Assembly: GCA_944474755.1 (NCBI GenBank)
Contig: OX104117.1
Span: forward strand, 76,050,926-76,114,925
Direction: 5' to 3'
Source: Limnoperna fortunei
Lineage: Eukaryota > Mollusca > Bivalvia > Mytilida > Modiolidae
DNA length: 64,000 bases
The translations under genes and the position numbers were made by a program. Within the stretch, counting starts at the first letter, position 1. Each line of letters begins with the position of its first letter. Positions 27,201 through 35,453 of the stretch are shown piece after piece. Under the pieces are notes generated by a model that did not search any database, was not told where the DNA came from, and saw only the letters and a program-made list of their open reading frames with translations.

Positions 27201-27967
27201 TGCGTAATAACTCAAATTGGCAACAAATGTTTCAAAATAATATGTAGCAATTTTTTTTCAGCAAATATGTTTTGTATAGAAGTCGACGCTTTTGAATGGT
27301 TTAAGGATACTTCCGAATACTTCAGTTCTAAATAAAGTTTATTAGCAATTATTTATATGGGAGGTATTCTCTGAGAAACTGATTAACAAGTTTAAACAAG
27401 CAGAAAACTTTGAGACTTGTTCATACAATGTGATACAAGTAATTCGGGAATTGAGCATATAAAGTTTACACAAACCTTAATTATAATTAAATATATTTAA
27501 TATGAAATCCTTGATTATGTATGCATAACATTAATAAGAAAAATTAATAGTCCATTTAAATGAAACTAAATACCGGTATGAATGTTGGCATGTAGAATTC
27601 TTTGTTTAACCGGTTATGTTTTGTATTGTTCTTGCGAGTTAAGTATAAATTCTTAATGTTCAATGTATATACAGGATTTAAAAGCAACGAATACAGAAAA
27701 TGGAAAGCTCAGTTCATGAATGTGTTACCACATAGGTATTTGTAAACTTTTTGTTGTAAAAATATATATTCTTTAGATCTTTATTGACTACATTCTTTCT
27801 TCTTTATGTTGAATATTTTAGATCGATTAAATAGAACAGGTGTAAAAGTAGTTGCAACAGAGATCAGAGATTCTGTGGGTACAACAAGGCAGCATCTTCC
27901 CCTCATTAGAATTACAAAGGAAGTTACTCAGGTTGTGAGGTCATCTCCACGGAAACCACCCAGCTAA
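3108..27967 (+). CDS. ePHD zinc-finger protein with acidic linker and unrecognised C-terminal region (9 exons, 893 aa)
   Basis: Nine exons (3108-3224, 8417-8518, 10888-11111, 11551-11597, 17164-18153, 19763-19952, 26293-27110, 27675-27735, 27835-27967) join with matching phases into one open frame of 2682 nt. Residues 1-156 form an extended PHD module: CGFC at 6-9 with HHKC at 35-38, then C75/C78, GATAGC at 104-109, C114, FHFYC at 118-122, and FC..AH at 150-155. This is the C2HC plus PHD layout of PHF6, PHF11 and G2E3 proteins, which act in the nucleus on chromatin or nucleic acid. Residues 164-493 are an acidic, Ser-rich, low-complexity linker with KKAxx/KRAK-type basic patches. Residues 494-893 look folded but match no family I know. 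An acceptor-like TTATTAG directly before the ATG suggests an upstream 5'UTR exon. The nuclear role is inferred from family and basic motifs; orthology to any one ePHD gene is not claimed. Confidence 0.8.
3428..4237. repeat. 30-bp minisatellite, about 27 copies
   Basis: The unit is close to GAATGCACCCTCTAGTGATA followed by TTGTGTGGCT. Copies differ at few sites (GGCT/GACT, CTCTAG/TGTAG). The period is a multiple of three, so several frames stay open on both strands; these ORFs are repeat artefacts. Confidence 0.95.
4667..4790. repeat. 65-bp tandem duplication
   Basis: Two nearly identical copies begin CATTCTTTTCATCT at 4667 and 4732 and run to CCCAGTGTT. Confidence 0.85.
4830..5340. repeat. 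probable interspersed repeat with GTCCGTCC motif
   Basis: The stretch has the GTCCGTCCGTCCGCC run and repeated phrases (GCCAATTCATATTT-like, AGCTGTTAAGTA at about 4970 and 5115). This suggests an old, internally repeated mobile element. I see no coding capacity and no clear ends. Confidence 0.35.
5445..5789 (-). CDS. unrecognised ORF, 114 codons, antisense in intron 1
   Basis: This minus-strand frame has a balanced composition with W, H and Y residues, unlike the AT-driven chance ORFs around it. I do not recognise it. It could be a fragment of a transposon ORF, since it has no visible splice context and lies inside an intron of a gene on the other strand. Low confidence that it is or was expressed. 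Confidence 0.2.
   Translation of the reverse strand: MVIERLEELLPSFTKVVNESLTKEFVPISFHSSLIGLGNKNPRLGDNSLKIDWFQIYHLHRRNMKKYWMLVCQAIYRFMIFKSQEKHQSKYGKYHVPLIFSFKQELINQNCINE
7083..8140. repeat. 38-bp minisatellite, about 27 copies
   Basis: The unit is CATGCTGGTTGCTGCAACCT followed by GAGCTGTACATATTGTAC. Many copies carry GTACATATTGTAC, a short near-palindrome. Some units are internally deleted (CCTGATTGTACC near 7712 and 8007). Long ORFs on either strand here are artefacts of the repeat. Confidence 0.95.
8417..8518 (+). CDS. ePHD gene exon 2
   Basis: The exon encodes 34 codons, phase 0 at both ends, flanked by ATTTAG and GTGAGA. It includes FGGF and KELKRG, the linker between the zinc knuckle and the PHD finger in ePHD proteins (family pattern FGGF...E.KRG). 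Confidence 0.85.
8519..9396 (+). other. intron 2 of the ePHD gene, first part
   Basis: AT-rich intron sequence with only short chance ORFs. Intron 2 continues to 10887 and also carries a SINE and a fragment of the hairpin-ended repeat described separately. Confidence 0.6.
9397..9615 (+). mobile_element. tRNA-derived SINE copy, plus orientation
   Basis: A degenerate A-box-like segment (GCCTAGTGGTTA) and a B box (GGTTCGAGTC at about 9463) lead into a body with CCAGTTTTCC and CTCCGGGTAA. The same body recurs at about nine other sites in the window. It ends in GCTGAAAAATTGCTGAAA. Confidence 0.8.
9820..10015 (+). mobile_element. 5' fragment of the hairpin-ended (pearl/Helentron-like) repeat
   Basis: It starts AGCTCACCTGGACC after a run of T, continues with CTTGGCGTCCGTCGTCCGTC and ATATGGCCGCTGTTACTA, and matches the heads of the copies at 28628 and 33154. 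The hairpin is partly deleted and the tandem core is absent. Confidence 0.75.
10628..10690 (-). mobile_element. SINE fragment, minus orientation
   Basis: The segment matches the middle of the SINE body (ATTAGGATTGGATTCGAG and the CACAGCCCAGCCC region) in reverse orientation. Confidence 0.5.
10888..11111 (+). CDS. ePHD gene exon 3 (PHD finger core)
   Basis: The acceptor is TTTTTAG and the donor CA/GTTTGT, leaving two bases of a codon. The exon encodes KCNIC, then a Lys-rich stretch with PKKRK, then GATAGC, CRKTFHFYCA and EELDVYQ. Reading through the donor gives only four more codons before TGA, while splicing to 11551 restores the expected VFC of the ePHD end. That decides this junction. Confidence 0.85.
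11290..11400 (-). mobile_element. SINE fragment, minus orientation
   Basis: The segment has CCAGTTTTTATTGGGGAGGA, GCAGGAAAAC and ATTAAAATTGGAG, the 3' half of the SINE family seen in the minus orientation elsewhere. The tRNA part is missing. Confidence 0.7.
11551..11597 (+). CDS. ePHD gene exon 4 (end of PHD finger)
   Basis: A 47-nt exon lies between TGCCTTTCAG and GTGAGT. It supplies VFCSQAHEQE, the closing Cys and His of the ePHD, and ends in phase 1. Confidence 0.8.
12942..13030 (+). mobile_element. degraded SINE fragment
   Basis: GGGTTGGAGTTTGAGCC aligns with the B-box region, and ACTCCAACCTTTAT...AAGGATTGTCAGTTTTCCT with the SINE body. Confidence 0.5.
15277..15700 (+). pseudogene. possible decayed C-terminal fragment of a retroelement polyprotein
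   Basis: A 71-codon frame has the pattern LENRFSDFLDWSLLLTTELL followed by KQGFV, then after a frame break FYGR. This resembles the region after the polymerase domain in some mollusc retroelement proteins (recollection of the pattern, not a search). Frame breaks and stops follow. It lies in intron 4 of the ePHD gene. Confidence 0.3.
17164..18153 (+). CDS. ePHD gene exon 5 (acidic Ser-rich linker)
   Basis: A 990-nt exon opens after TTGTTTTCAG and ends TTTG/GTAGTAAG, phases 1 and 1. It begins with repeated SSSE/SSSEED clusters that look like casein-kinase-2 sites. Residues 240-252 read IQIIALSESSDEE, a good match to a SUMO-interaction motif followed by an acidic Ser stretch. Lys/Arg patches follow (KKPSK, KRAK). 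The composition predicts a disordered nuclear linker. Reading past the donor runs into a tandem repeat and stops at 18245. Confidence 0.8.
18183..18757. repeat. 44-bp minisatellite, about 13 copies, just inside intron 5
   Basis: The unit is AATACAGGTATAGATAGATA followed by TATCCAGATATGGCACCTTA and GACT. The array begins 30 bp after the exon 5 donor. Confidence 0.95.
19351..19533. repeat. hairpin-forming inverted repeat, arms about 65 bp
   Basis: CATGATATTC...GGGAGGGGTTTTTGTGAAAA on the left pairs with TTTTTCACAAATACCCCTCC...CATATCA on the right, around a loop of about 50 bp. It may be a small foldback MITE in intron 5. Confidence 0.75.
19763..19952 (+). CDS. ePHD gene exon 6 (start of C-terminal region)
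   Basis: A 190-nt exon lies between CCGAAAG and TTATG/GTATGAG, phases 1 and 2. It encodes CGLILTQDQECSHSVRVELL and then an amphipathic helical stretch ending HLMYDIGEIL. No family is recognised. The phase fits both exon 5 and exon 7, and the frame is open only in the used phase. Confidence 0.7.
19953..24066 (+). other. intron 6, first part
   Basis: Apart from the 59-bp minisatellite at 20.9-21.6 kb this is AT-rich sequence. No coding signal was found in 21600-24066; short ORFs there are A/T-driven. Confidence 0.6.
20905..21592. repeat. 59-bp minisatellite, about 11 copies
   Basis: The unit is TGACCTGCGTTAGTGACTGT, TGGAGAAGTGCTTAGACAAC, GGAATAAGGTTACTTTATA. One copy near 21080-21095 lacks about half the unit. 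Confidence 0.95.
24076..24683. mobile_element. 608-bp MITE with 9-bp target duplication (Mutator-like)
   Basis: Terminal inverted repeats of about 85 bp start T(A/C)GCTACAATAATGTAGC and run through GGACGGAGCTACAAAGAGG to TTACTCGTAATGGAGC. The element is flanked by a perfect direct repeat AATTACTAC at 24067-24075 and 24684-24692. The 9-bp duplication is typical of Mutator-like elements. It has no coding capacity. The insertion lies in intron 6 of the ePHD gene. Confidence 0.85.
24693..25801 (+). other. intron 6, last part
   Basis: No gene was recognised; there are only short chance ORFs and a TATATATATTTTTTTTAA tract before the first exon 7 copy. Confidence 0.55.
25802..26088 (+). pseudogene. 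diverged partial duplicate of ePHD exon 7 (exon 7a)
   Basis: After the same acceptor (TATATTTCAG/TAATGATGAAGGT) as exon 7b, 95 codons align with the 5' part of 7b. Shared blocks include YKSMDKGLV, KAGYTVGKLLTV and LDPKG.IR. The frame is open but similarity stops at CCGGAAAAAA. Donor-like motifs (ACG/GTAAAT, AAAG/GTGTGA) are in phases that do not join 7b. It could be a non-functional duplicate, or a rare alternative terminal exon, since the frame runs on to a stop at 26150. Confidence 0.6.
26098..26272. repeat. tandem repeat of about 60 bp between exon 7 copies
   Basis: About two and a half diverged copies of a unit containing TGTCATTG(C)TGTGG, AAATCCCAGAAAA and TTTACC(C/T)ATCTCTAACT. Confidence 0.7.
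26293..27110 (+). CDS. ePHD gene exon 7 (main C-terminal exon)
   Basis: An 818-nt exon opens after TATATTTCAG and ends TACAGAG/GTAGGG, phases 2 and 1. It encodes residues 557-829 with no stop. The first third is helical-looking and shared with the upstream duplicate. The last third reads like alternating strands (KVLCLFPVDNNVVNF, RVVAIIHLD, HLCMLVAND), perhaps an alpha/beta fold. I do not recognise a family. Confidence 0.75.
27675..27735 (+). CDS. ePHD gene exon 8
   Basis: A 61-nt exon lies between TATATACAG and CATAG/GTATTT. It encodes GFKSNEYRKWKAQFMNVLPH, phases 1 and 2. Confidence 0.6.
27835..27967 (+). CDS. ePHD gene exon 9 (last coding exon)
   Basis: The frame from exon 8 is kept only if the acceptor AAATAG before 27835 is used; the nearer TATTTTAG at 27821 would put a stop in frame after four codons. 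The exon ends VVRSSPRKPPS and TAA at 27965-27967. Acceptor choice is the least certain junction in the model. Confidence 0.55.
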
Positions 27968-28320
27968 CTGTAAATCAGATGTTTATTTTCTAGTACAAGT
28001 TTATACAATATGTGTTCAGTAACTATGGGCAGCTTTTTACATTGTAAAATCATGGGATGACTGTTACCATGGAAACTTAATTGATATAAACCCCACCCCC
28101 CCCCACCCCCCCAAAAAATGATCGAGACTTAACTGGACAGCTTTCTGATTTTTTTAAATATTATATTATATTATATTCTTTATTGATATGCATTTGTTAG
28201 GTATCTGTTTGTGATCAGAAAGACTTCGTCGGAAACCCACGCCCGGTCGCGTTCTCGCTTTGCTACCCCATTCGGACCGATTGCAGAGAGATGAATATTT
28301 TTAATTTTTGTTTATTCTTT
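27968..28320. other. 3' flank of the ePHD gene
   Basis: Probable 3'UTR and spacer with a C-rich tract (28089-28110). No clear AATAAA was seen close to the stop codon. Confidence 0.5.
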
Positions 28321-28627
28321 ATTCTAATATGACGTGCTTTTGTGTTTTGAAGGGCTGTTGCAATACGTCGTTTTCAAGATAGGTAGTTAGATGTATCTTA
28401 TCCCGTGATTTATGGTAACACGTGATTTTATTTAGGGCACTTTTCTCTACGCTGGCGCACCGTCTTTTAACATCGTGTGAACGGCATAAAATGGAATAAA
28501 ACTTGTCTACATTTCCATAAATTTATTTTTAGTGTTGGATTTGCACCCCGGCACAACACACCACAGGTTTTGTTTTGCATCATCTTTCTTACGCCGTTCC
28601 ATTTCATAACAAATGTTGCCCTTTTTT

Positions 28628-30695
28628 AGCTCACATGGACCTTCGGTCCAGGTGAGCTATTGCTATCACTTGGCGTCCGTCGTCCGTCGTCCGTCGTCCG
28701 TCGTCCGTCGTCTGTCGTCCGTCGTCCGTCGTCCGTCGTCCGTCGTCTGTCGTCCGTCGTAAACTTTTTCAAAAATCTTCTCCTCTGAAACCACTTGGCC
28801 AATTTTTTTCAAACTTGGCCACAATCATCCTTAGGGTTCCTAGTTTCAAGTTTGTACCCAGGGTGTTGAACAACAGACAAATATGGCCGCTGTTACTAAA
28901 AATAGAACATGGGGGTCAACACAGGTTTTTGATCATTATCTAAAAAACTATAATAGCTATAGAGAAAACCGTTACTTCAAATTGATCAGCACATTAAGGT
29001 CTACAATAGTTGCTATTAGTGCGAAGTTGTGTATTGGCTTCTTGTAGGAGTTATTGCCCTTTTTTGAAGATTTTTGACAAAATTTTTGGTATTTACAATA
29101 TAACCTGAAAAATATACGAGGTAGAGTGAAACTGTAAATGGCAAAAATGATCAGCAATGAAAGCCCTACAATTCACTTGATTGGTCTGAAATTGTCAGAT
29201 GACTCCTTATATGAGTTATTGCCCTTAAATGGTAATTTTTTATGAAATTTTCTGTTTTTGTCCTGTAACTTGAAAACTATAGCAGCTAGATTGAAACTGT
29301 AAATTGCACAAATGATCAGCAATAAAGACCCTACAATTCACTTGATTGGTCTAAAATTGTCAAATGATTCCTTATAAGAGTTATTGCCCTTAAATGGTAA
29401 TTTTTTATGAAATTTTCCGTTTTTGTCCTGTAACTTTAAAACTATAACAGCTAGAGTAAAACTGTAATGAGCAAAAAAGATCAACAATACAAGCCCTACA
29501 ATTCACTGTATTAGTCTGAAATTGTCAGATGACTCCTTATAGGAGTTATTGCCCTTAAATGGCAATTTTTTATGAAATTTTCCATTTTTGTCCTGTAACT
29601 TGAAAACTATAGCAGCTAGATTGAAACTGTAAATTGCACAAATGATCAGCAATAAAGACCCTACAATTCACTTGATTGGTCTGAAATTGTCAGATGACTC
29701 CTTATATGAGTTATTGCCCTTAAATGGTAATTTTTTATGAAATTGTCCGTTTTTGTCCTGTAACTTTAAAACTATAACAGCTAGAGTAAAACTGTAAATA
29801 GCAAAAATGATCAACAATACAAGCCCTACAATTCACTGTATTAGTCTGAAATTGTCAGATGACTCCTTATAGGAGTTATTGCCCTTAAATGGCAATTTTT
29901 TATGAAATTTTCCATTTTTGTCCTGTAACTTGAAAACTATAGCAGCTAGATTGAAACTGTAAATTGCACAAATGATCAGCAATAAAGACCCTACAATTCA
30001 CTTGATTGGTCTGAAATTGTCAGATGACTCCTTATAAGAGTTATTGCCCTTAAATTGCAATTTTTTATGAAATTTTCCGTTTTTGTCCTGTAACTTAAAA
30101 ACCATAACAGCTAGAGTGAAATAATAAATTGCAAAAATGATCAGTAAAAAAAGCCCTACAATTCATTTAATTGGTCTGAAATTGTCAGATGACTCCTTAT
30201 AGGGGTTATTGCCCTTAAATGACAATTTTATGAAATTTTCCATTTTTGTCCTGTAACTTGAAAACTATAGTAGCTAGATTAAAACTGGAAATTGCACAAA
30301 TGATCAGCAATAGAAGCCCTACAAATGATTGCTTAGTCCAAAAATTGCAAGATGACTCTTTATAGGAGTTATTGCCCTTTCATTATGAATTTGGACATAT
30401 GAACAGTTTTTTAATTATAAATTAGTCTATAACACACCTATTTGTAGAGTAAAACTGTAAATTTCTAAAGTACCCTAAAGGACAATGCCTAAAAACCATT
30501 TAATTTTCAGAAATTGTGGATGGCACCTTATAGGAGTTATTGAATTTAACAAATTTTTTGAAGAAATGTATAGTTTTTGCACAGTAACTTAAAAGCTATA
30601 ACAACTAGACTGAAACTGTTAATTTCAAAAATTTAAATATAGTTTAAGTCATTTGGATTCCAGGTGAGCGATTACAGGCTCCTGGGAGCCTCTAG
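28628..30695 (+). mobile_element. repeat family A, copy 1: hairpin-ended, 165-bp tandem core (pearl/Helentron-like)
   Basis: The 5' end is a perfect hairpin (AGCTCACATGGACC, loop, GGTCCAGGTGAGCT). A CGTCGTC-type array (about 28676-28760) and a conserved head follow. Then come about eight units with period 165 bp, seen as CTACAATTCA at 29166, 29331, 29496, 29661, 29826, 29991 and 30156. The 3' end is a hairpin AGGCTCCTGGGAGCCT followed by CTAG. T residues flank both ends. Hairpin plus CTAG and T-T flanks recall Helitron/Helentron termini, and a tandem core of about 160 bp between unique flanks recalls bivalve pearl elements; assignment is by structure only. It is non-autonomous and has no ORF. 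Confidence 0.75.
29040..30400. repeat. 165-bp tandem repeats inside family A copy 1
   Basis: Successive units alternate between two variants (AAAGACCCTACAATTCACTT with ATTGGTCT, and ACAAGCCCTACAATTCACTG with TATTAGTCT), giving a 330-bp higher-order period over 29331-29991. Confidence 0.85.
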
Positions 30696-30930
30696 TTAAA
30701 TAAAAGTGCCCTACATTTTCATGACGTCACTTGATCAACATTACAATTTCCACCTTCTTTAACGAGAGCGATTATATCTTGAAAACGCCGTATTACAAAA
30801 TGTGTAATTCTCCAGAAAACTATTGGTTATGACATATTAATGTTTCAAATAGCGACAGGCGCTAGAATTATCCCTTTAATATATTGTGCAGTGTGTTACA
30901 TTGACGGAACTGTCAGTTTATGGCGGCAAT

Positions 30931-31248
30931 AGAGTTGGCTATAGTACTAAATATCCTTAATGTACCGTAGTTGTCTTATTAGAGTAAAACATTACACGGG
31001 GGTGGGTGGGGGGTGGAGGGGTAACTAAGGATAGAGGTACAGGTTTGCGGACGGAGATTTTTAAAAAACCCAACCTAATAATATATTTTCAGAGGTTATA
31101 AAATTGGACCTAGTCATATATTGAATTAATAAATCGGACCTATTCGTATATTTTATTATCGTACATCACCATTGATAGAAAAAGTCCTTTCACTACCAAA
31201 ATGATTACGACATCCTAAGACACATATTTGATTGTTTTTTTAACACAA
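30931..31248. other. no gene recognised
   Basis: Spacer with a G-rich tract (GGGGGTGGGTGGGGGGTGG near 30998-31018). Confidence 0.4.
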
Positions 31249-31483
31249 TTTTTCAGCTATATCGAGGCGTCCAGTTTTTATTGGGAGAGGAATCCGGAGT
31301 ACCAGGAGAGAACCCCGACCTGCGGTAGGAAAACTGGCAATCATTGTCAATTAAGATTGGAGTCGAGTACACCCTGCCTGCAGTGAGAATCGATCCCGCA
31401 ATCTCAGTCAGTGTCAGTGTTGAAAGACCATTTGATCAATAGTAGACGAGCTATTTTAACCACACGGCCACCGAGGCCCCTGT
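31249..31483 (-). mobile_element. SINE copy, nearly full length, minus orientation
   Basis: Reverse-orientation SINE: tail side ATTTTTCAGCTATATCGAGG, body TTTTATTGGGAGAGGAATCC, then a tRNA-like head ending GGCCACCGAGGCCC. The A-box match (GTGGCCG on the minus strand) and a degenerate B box are visible. A short insertion (GTCAGT) disturbs the head. Confidence 0.85.
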
Positions 31484-31629
31484 TGAGAATTGAGGCATGA
31501 ATATATTAAGATAATTTCCACTACCCAATGATATATTTTCCAATGAAAAAACTACCTTAATTTTCATATATTTGGAGAGGTCCGCACAACCGTATTTCCC
31601 TTTATATACCAAGTTACCCCCACCCCCTT

Positions 31630-31668
31630 TAGGAAATAATTCACGGAGGCATTGTTTTACCATGAACT
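31630..31668 (+). repeat. fragment of repeat family B
   Basis: GGAAATAATTCACGGAGGC and TTGTTTTACCA match the left end of family B copy 2 at 34091. Confidence 0.5.
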
Positions 31669-33153
31669 CATTTCACTGGGTTTTTTCTGTATATTGCAGT
31701 GATGGATCTGATTCTGATAATATTGTATTAATATGTATTTTTATAAATAGAGATTATTGTGTGTTTTCGTCCCATGAATTGAAATTATACATCGAGTCAC
31801 TTGCTTCGAGATGAGATCGAGAAAATTAAACATTAATCTGTTTGTCACAATGTTACTTCAGGTGTCCTTAAATACCATCAGTAATTCTGAGTAAATATTT
31901 TTAAACTAACAATATCTTTTTATGGAAACGTGATTATGTCAATAAAGGTATCCTTGTTGTACAATCAAATGTCGTACATAGCGATATAAGAATGTCTGTG
32001 TACTTTATATATAATGTTCTTATTAGAGGGTATTAAAGGTTACTGATCAGGTTCATTCACTTGTTATGATTGTTAGCTTATAGAGTATATACCCCATTTA
32101 GGGGTCTGCTTTAAGGTAGATAAAAACCGAGTTTCTGCTATATTTACATAATTTTATAGGTGTCCAATTTTTATTAGTTTTTGCCTATATTGTTAATTGC
32201 TCAAAAATACTAAATTGTGTTTAAAGTAGTTGAAAACTAAGTAGTATTTTGTCAGTTTCCAGTGTTTATTGCCTTCTATTCTATAAATGTTTCACCGACA
32301 ATTTGTAGTCAAATATTTGATAGGGATTGTCCTTGCAGTCGGCTAAAAAAGTCAGCACATAAACCCTTTTATACAAACTTGTATAATTATTGGAATAGCA
32401 AAGACGGGGATTAATATTTCCTTGTACCCAGTGCAAATAATGAGTGTCAGTGAGCCACTACATTCTCCGTTCGTTTTTTTTTGCGTCTTCTTTGATGGTT
32501 GCTTTTATATTACGACGGTGGACACAGGAGAGAACAACTCTATGCAATTAAGACGCAAATTTGACAAAGTCCTACAGATGGATTTGACAAATTTTGTCGT
32601 TATATAATACTTAACAAACAAGGTTTTCTTTTATTTCTGGATTTAAGCCAGCTATATCTCTACTTTTACTCACGCTATGTATATTTTGGGCGAGTGTGTT
32701 TGAAATTTGAGAACAATTTTTTGCACAAGATCTGTTAAATAATGCATGGACATTGTGAAATATTTCCAATGACTGACTTTAGGTACTGTAGTCTATGATG
32801 TAATGTTAACAAGAGAATACATTTTTGCACATACAAGAATGCATAAGTTGTAAGAATGTGTCCACATGAAACCAACTTTAAATAATATGATGCCCAAATA
32901 AGACTCCTAGGGAGACACTTTGAATTGATTTATTGCTTCTTCACTCTCGATCAATGAAAACTGGGTGATCACCATATTAATAAGTTACATGAGTAACTTA
33001 TTTGTTTTAACGGAACAGACTTGATAGATAATTGGTGTGTAAGATTAATATATGTATTCATTAACTTGTAATTAATTATATATATTTCAATACAATTAGC
33101 ATGATTTAAATGAGATAACTTTGTACATTTTATTGTCAAAACTTGTTTTTGTT
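31669..33153. other. no gene recognised
   Basis: AT-rich spacer with short chance ORFs only. Confidence 0.45.
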
Positions 33154-34692
33154 AGCTCACCTGGACCGAAGGTCCATGTGAGCTTTTGCCATTACTTGGC
33201 GTCCGTCGTCCGTCGTCTGTCGTCCGTTGTCCGTCGTCCGTCGTAAACTTTTTCAAAAATCTTCTCCTCTGAAACCACTGTGCCAATTTTTTTCAAACTT
33301 GGCCACAATCATCCTTAGGGTTCCTAGTTTCAAGTTGGTACCCAGGGTGTTGATCAACAGACAAATATGGCCGCTGTTACTAAAAATAGAACATGAGGGT
33401 CAACACAGGTTTTTGATCATTATCTCAAAAATTATAATAGCTATAGAGAAAACCGTTACTTCAAATTGATCAGCACATTATGGTCTACAATAGTTGCTAT
33501 TAGTGTGAAGTTGTGTATTGGCTTCTTGTAGGAGTTATTGCCCTTTATTGACGATTTTTGACAAAATTTTTGGTATTTACAATATAACCTGAAAACTATA
33601 CGAGGTAGAGTGAAACTGTAAAAGGCAAAAATGATCAGCAATAAAAGCCCTACAATTCACTTGATTTGTCTGAAATTGTCAGATGACTCCTTATATGAGT
33701 TATTGCCCTTAAATGGTAATTTTAAATGAAATTTTCCATTTTTGTCCTGTAACATTAAAACTATAATAACAGCTAGAGTAAAACTGTAAATAGCAAAAAT
33801 GTTCAGCAATACAAGCCCTACAATAAATTACTGTATTAGTCTGAAATTGTCAGATGACTACTTATAGGCGTTATTGCCCTTAAATGGCAATTTTTTATGA
33901 AATTTTCCATTTTTGTCCTGTAACTTGAAAACTATTGCAGCTAGATTGAAACTGTCAATTGCACAAATGATCAGCAATAGAAGCCCTACAAATGATTACT
34001 TAGTCCAAAATTGCAAGATGACTCTTTATAGGAGTTATTGCCCTTTCATTATGAATTTGGACAAATGAACAGTTTTTGAATTATAAATTTAAGAAATAAT
34101 TCACGGAGGCTGTGGTTTATCATTGTTTTACCACGGGGTGACCATTTATGTCGTATTATTTTATCCCGAGCAAATAAGCCATAAACTGGCTGTTCCGTCA
34201 ATGTAACACACAATATATTGCAACGGATAATTATAGCGCGTGTCGCTATTTATAAGATTTATACGTCATATGCAATAGCTTTCCGGTGGGAGTTACAGTT
34301 TTGTAATTGGAACAGCCATGTAAAACACGCCCTTCTCAGCGCGTGTTGCTCATAGATAAATCATTTTTTTACCACAGTTGTGGTCTCAAAGCCTTTAAAG
34401 CACGTCATATTAGAATAGTCTATAACACACTTACTAGTAGAGTTAAACTGTAAATTTCTAAAGTACCCTAAAGGACAATACCTACAAACCATTTAATTTT
34501 CAGAAATTGTCTGATGGCACCTTATAGGAGTTATTGTATTTAACTAAAATTTTTGAAAAAATGTTTAGTTTTTGCATAGTAACTTAAAAGCTATATAACA
34601 ACTAGACTGAAACTGTTAATTTAAAAAATTTAAAAATAGTTGAAGTCATTTTGATTCCAGGTGAGCGATTACAGGCTCCTGGGAGCCTCTAG
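33154..34692 (+). mobile_element. repeat family A, copy 2, interrupted by family B
   Basis: It has the same 5' hairpin (AGCTCACCTGGACCGAAGGT onward) and 3' end (AGGCTCCTGGGAGCCTCTAG) as copy 1. It has fewer 165-bp units, and a 327-bp family B insertion at 34090-34416. Comparison with copy 1 (ATAAATTAGTCTATAAC uninterrupted near 30417) fixes the insertion boundaries. Confidence 0.8.
34090..34416 (+). mobile_element. repeat family B, copy 2, inserted in family A copy 2
   Basis: The 327 bp are absent from the homologous place in family A copy 1. The left end reads TAAGAAATAATTCACGGAGG, the right end AAAGCACGTCATATTAGAAT. No terminal inverted repeats or clear target duplication were seen. Confidence 0.75.
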
Positions 34693-35110
34693 TTTTGAAT
34701 AGCTTCGCCAAGGGGACTATAGGTTGCACTCCCTCCGTCACACACTTTTTTCATACTCTAACTGCTTGCAGTTATTGAGCAGTTAATGTCAGTCAACCAT
34801 GACCAGTTCAAAATCAAGTTTAAATATAGCTCTGGCGATGATATTTGACGAAATTATGGCCCTTGGACATTTCTTTAAAACAGCAGTTTTCCAGACCTTT
34901 TTTTATAAACGCTTGCAGATATTAAGCTCATATTTGGATCAATGATGAGTTACAGATCAAGTTCGAATATCGGTCAGATCTGATGATTTTTGCAGAAATT
35001 ATGGCCCTGGCCTAATGAAAATTTCTTTTAAATAAGTTTTATCTTTTGTCCAAACGCATGCAGATATTGAGCTGATAATCAGTAAGTGTTAACCATCATG
35101 TATATTTGTC
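34693..35110. repeat. probable interspersed repeat with repeated 'ATTATGGCCCT' phrase
   Basis: Similar phrases recur about 130 bp apart (GACGAAATTATGGCCCTTGG near 34848 and GCAGAAATTATGGCCCTGGC near 34991; GCTTGCAG/GCATGCAGATATTGAGC). It looks like an internally repeated element without coding capacity. Confidence 0.4.
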
Positions 35111-35204
35111 ATGTCAATCCTGCTTTAGCCATTTGAAATACTAGAAAATGTTTAACCATTAACCCCAACTGTCATTTCATAACTGCTTTACAAACAAAGG
35201 GTCT

Positions 35205-35400
35205 TGGTGGTAAAGGTAATAAATCTAATATTGACCACGTGGTCGGCTGTCAATGTGATGTTGCGAGTTCGAGTCTCACTGCGGGCTGGGTGCACCCTAC
35301 TCCAATCTTAATTGACTATGACTTCGAGTTTTTCTACCGACGGTCCGGAGTTTTCTCCGGGTATTCCTGCTGCCTCCCAAATTTATAAATAAGAGAAACC
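35205..35400 (+). mobile_element. SINE copy, plus orientation
   Basis: GGGTCTTGGTGGTAAAGGTA head, B box GAGTTCGAGTCTC, and body with TTTCTACCGACGG and TTTTCTCCGGGTA. Truncated at the tail. Confidence 0.75.
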
Positions 35401-35453
35401 ATTTTCATTTCAAATTTACAATAACTTTTAGAAATACTGTTGAGTTATATGTT

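Larger units (their letters stand above)
28321..30930 (-). mobile_element. repeat family B, copy 1, split by a family A insertion
   Basis: The left piece (28321-28627) starts ATTCTAATATGACGTGC, the reverse complement of the right end of family B copy 2 (34090-34416). The right piece (about 30696-30930) matches its other half (ATATATTGTG.AGTGTGTTAC, GTCAGTTTATGG). Family A copy 1 sits between the pieces. No coding capacity. Confidence 0.6.

Noticed and set aside
28628..30695. CRISPR-like array (regular 165-bp repeats)
   Set aside because: Units are contiguous and far too long, without unique spacers; the sequence is a eukaryotic repeat.
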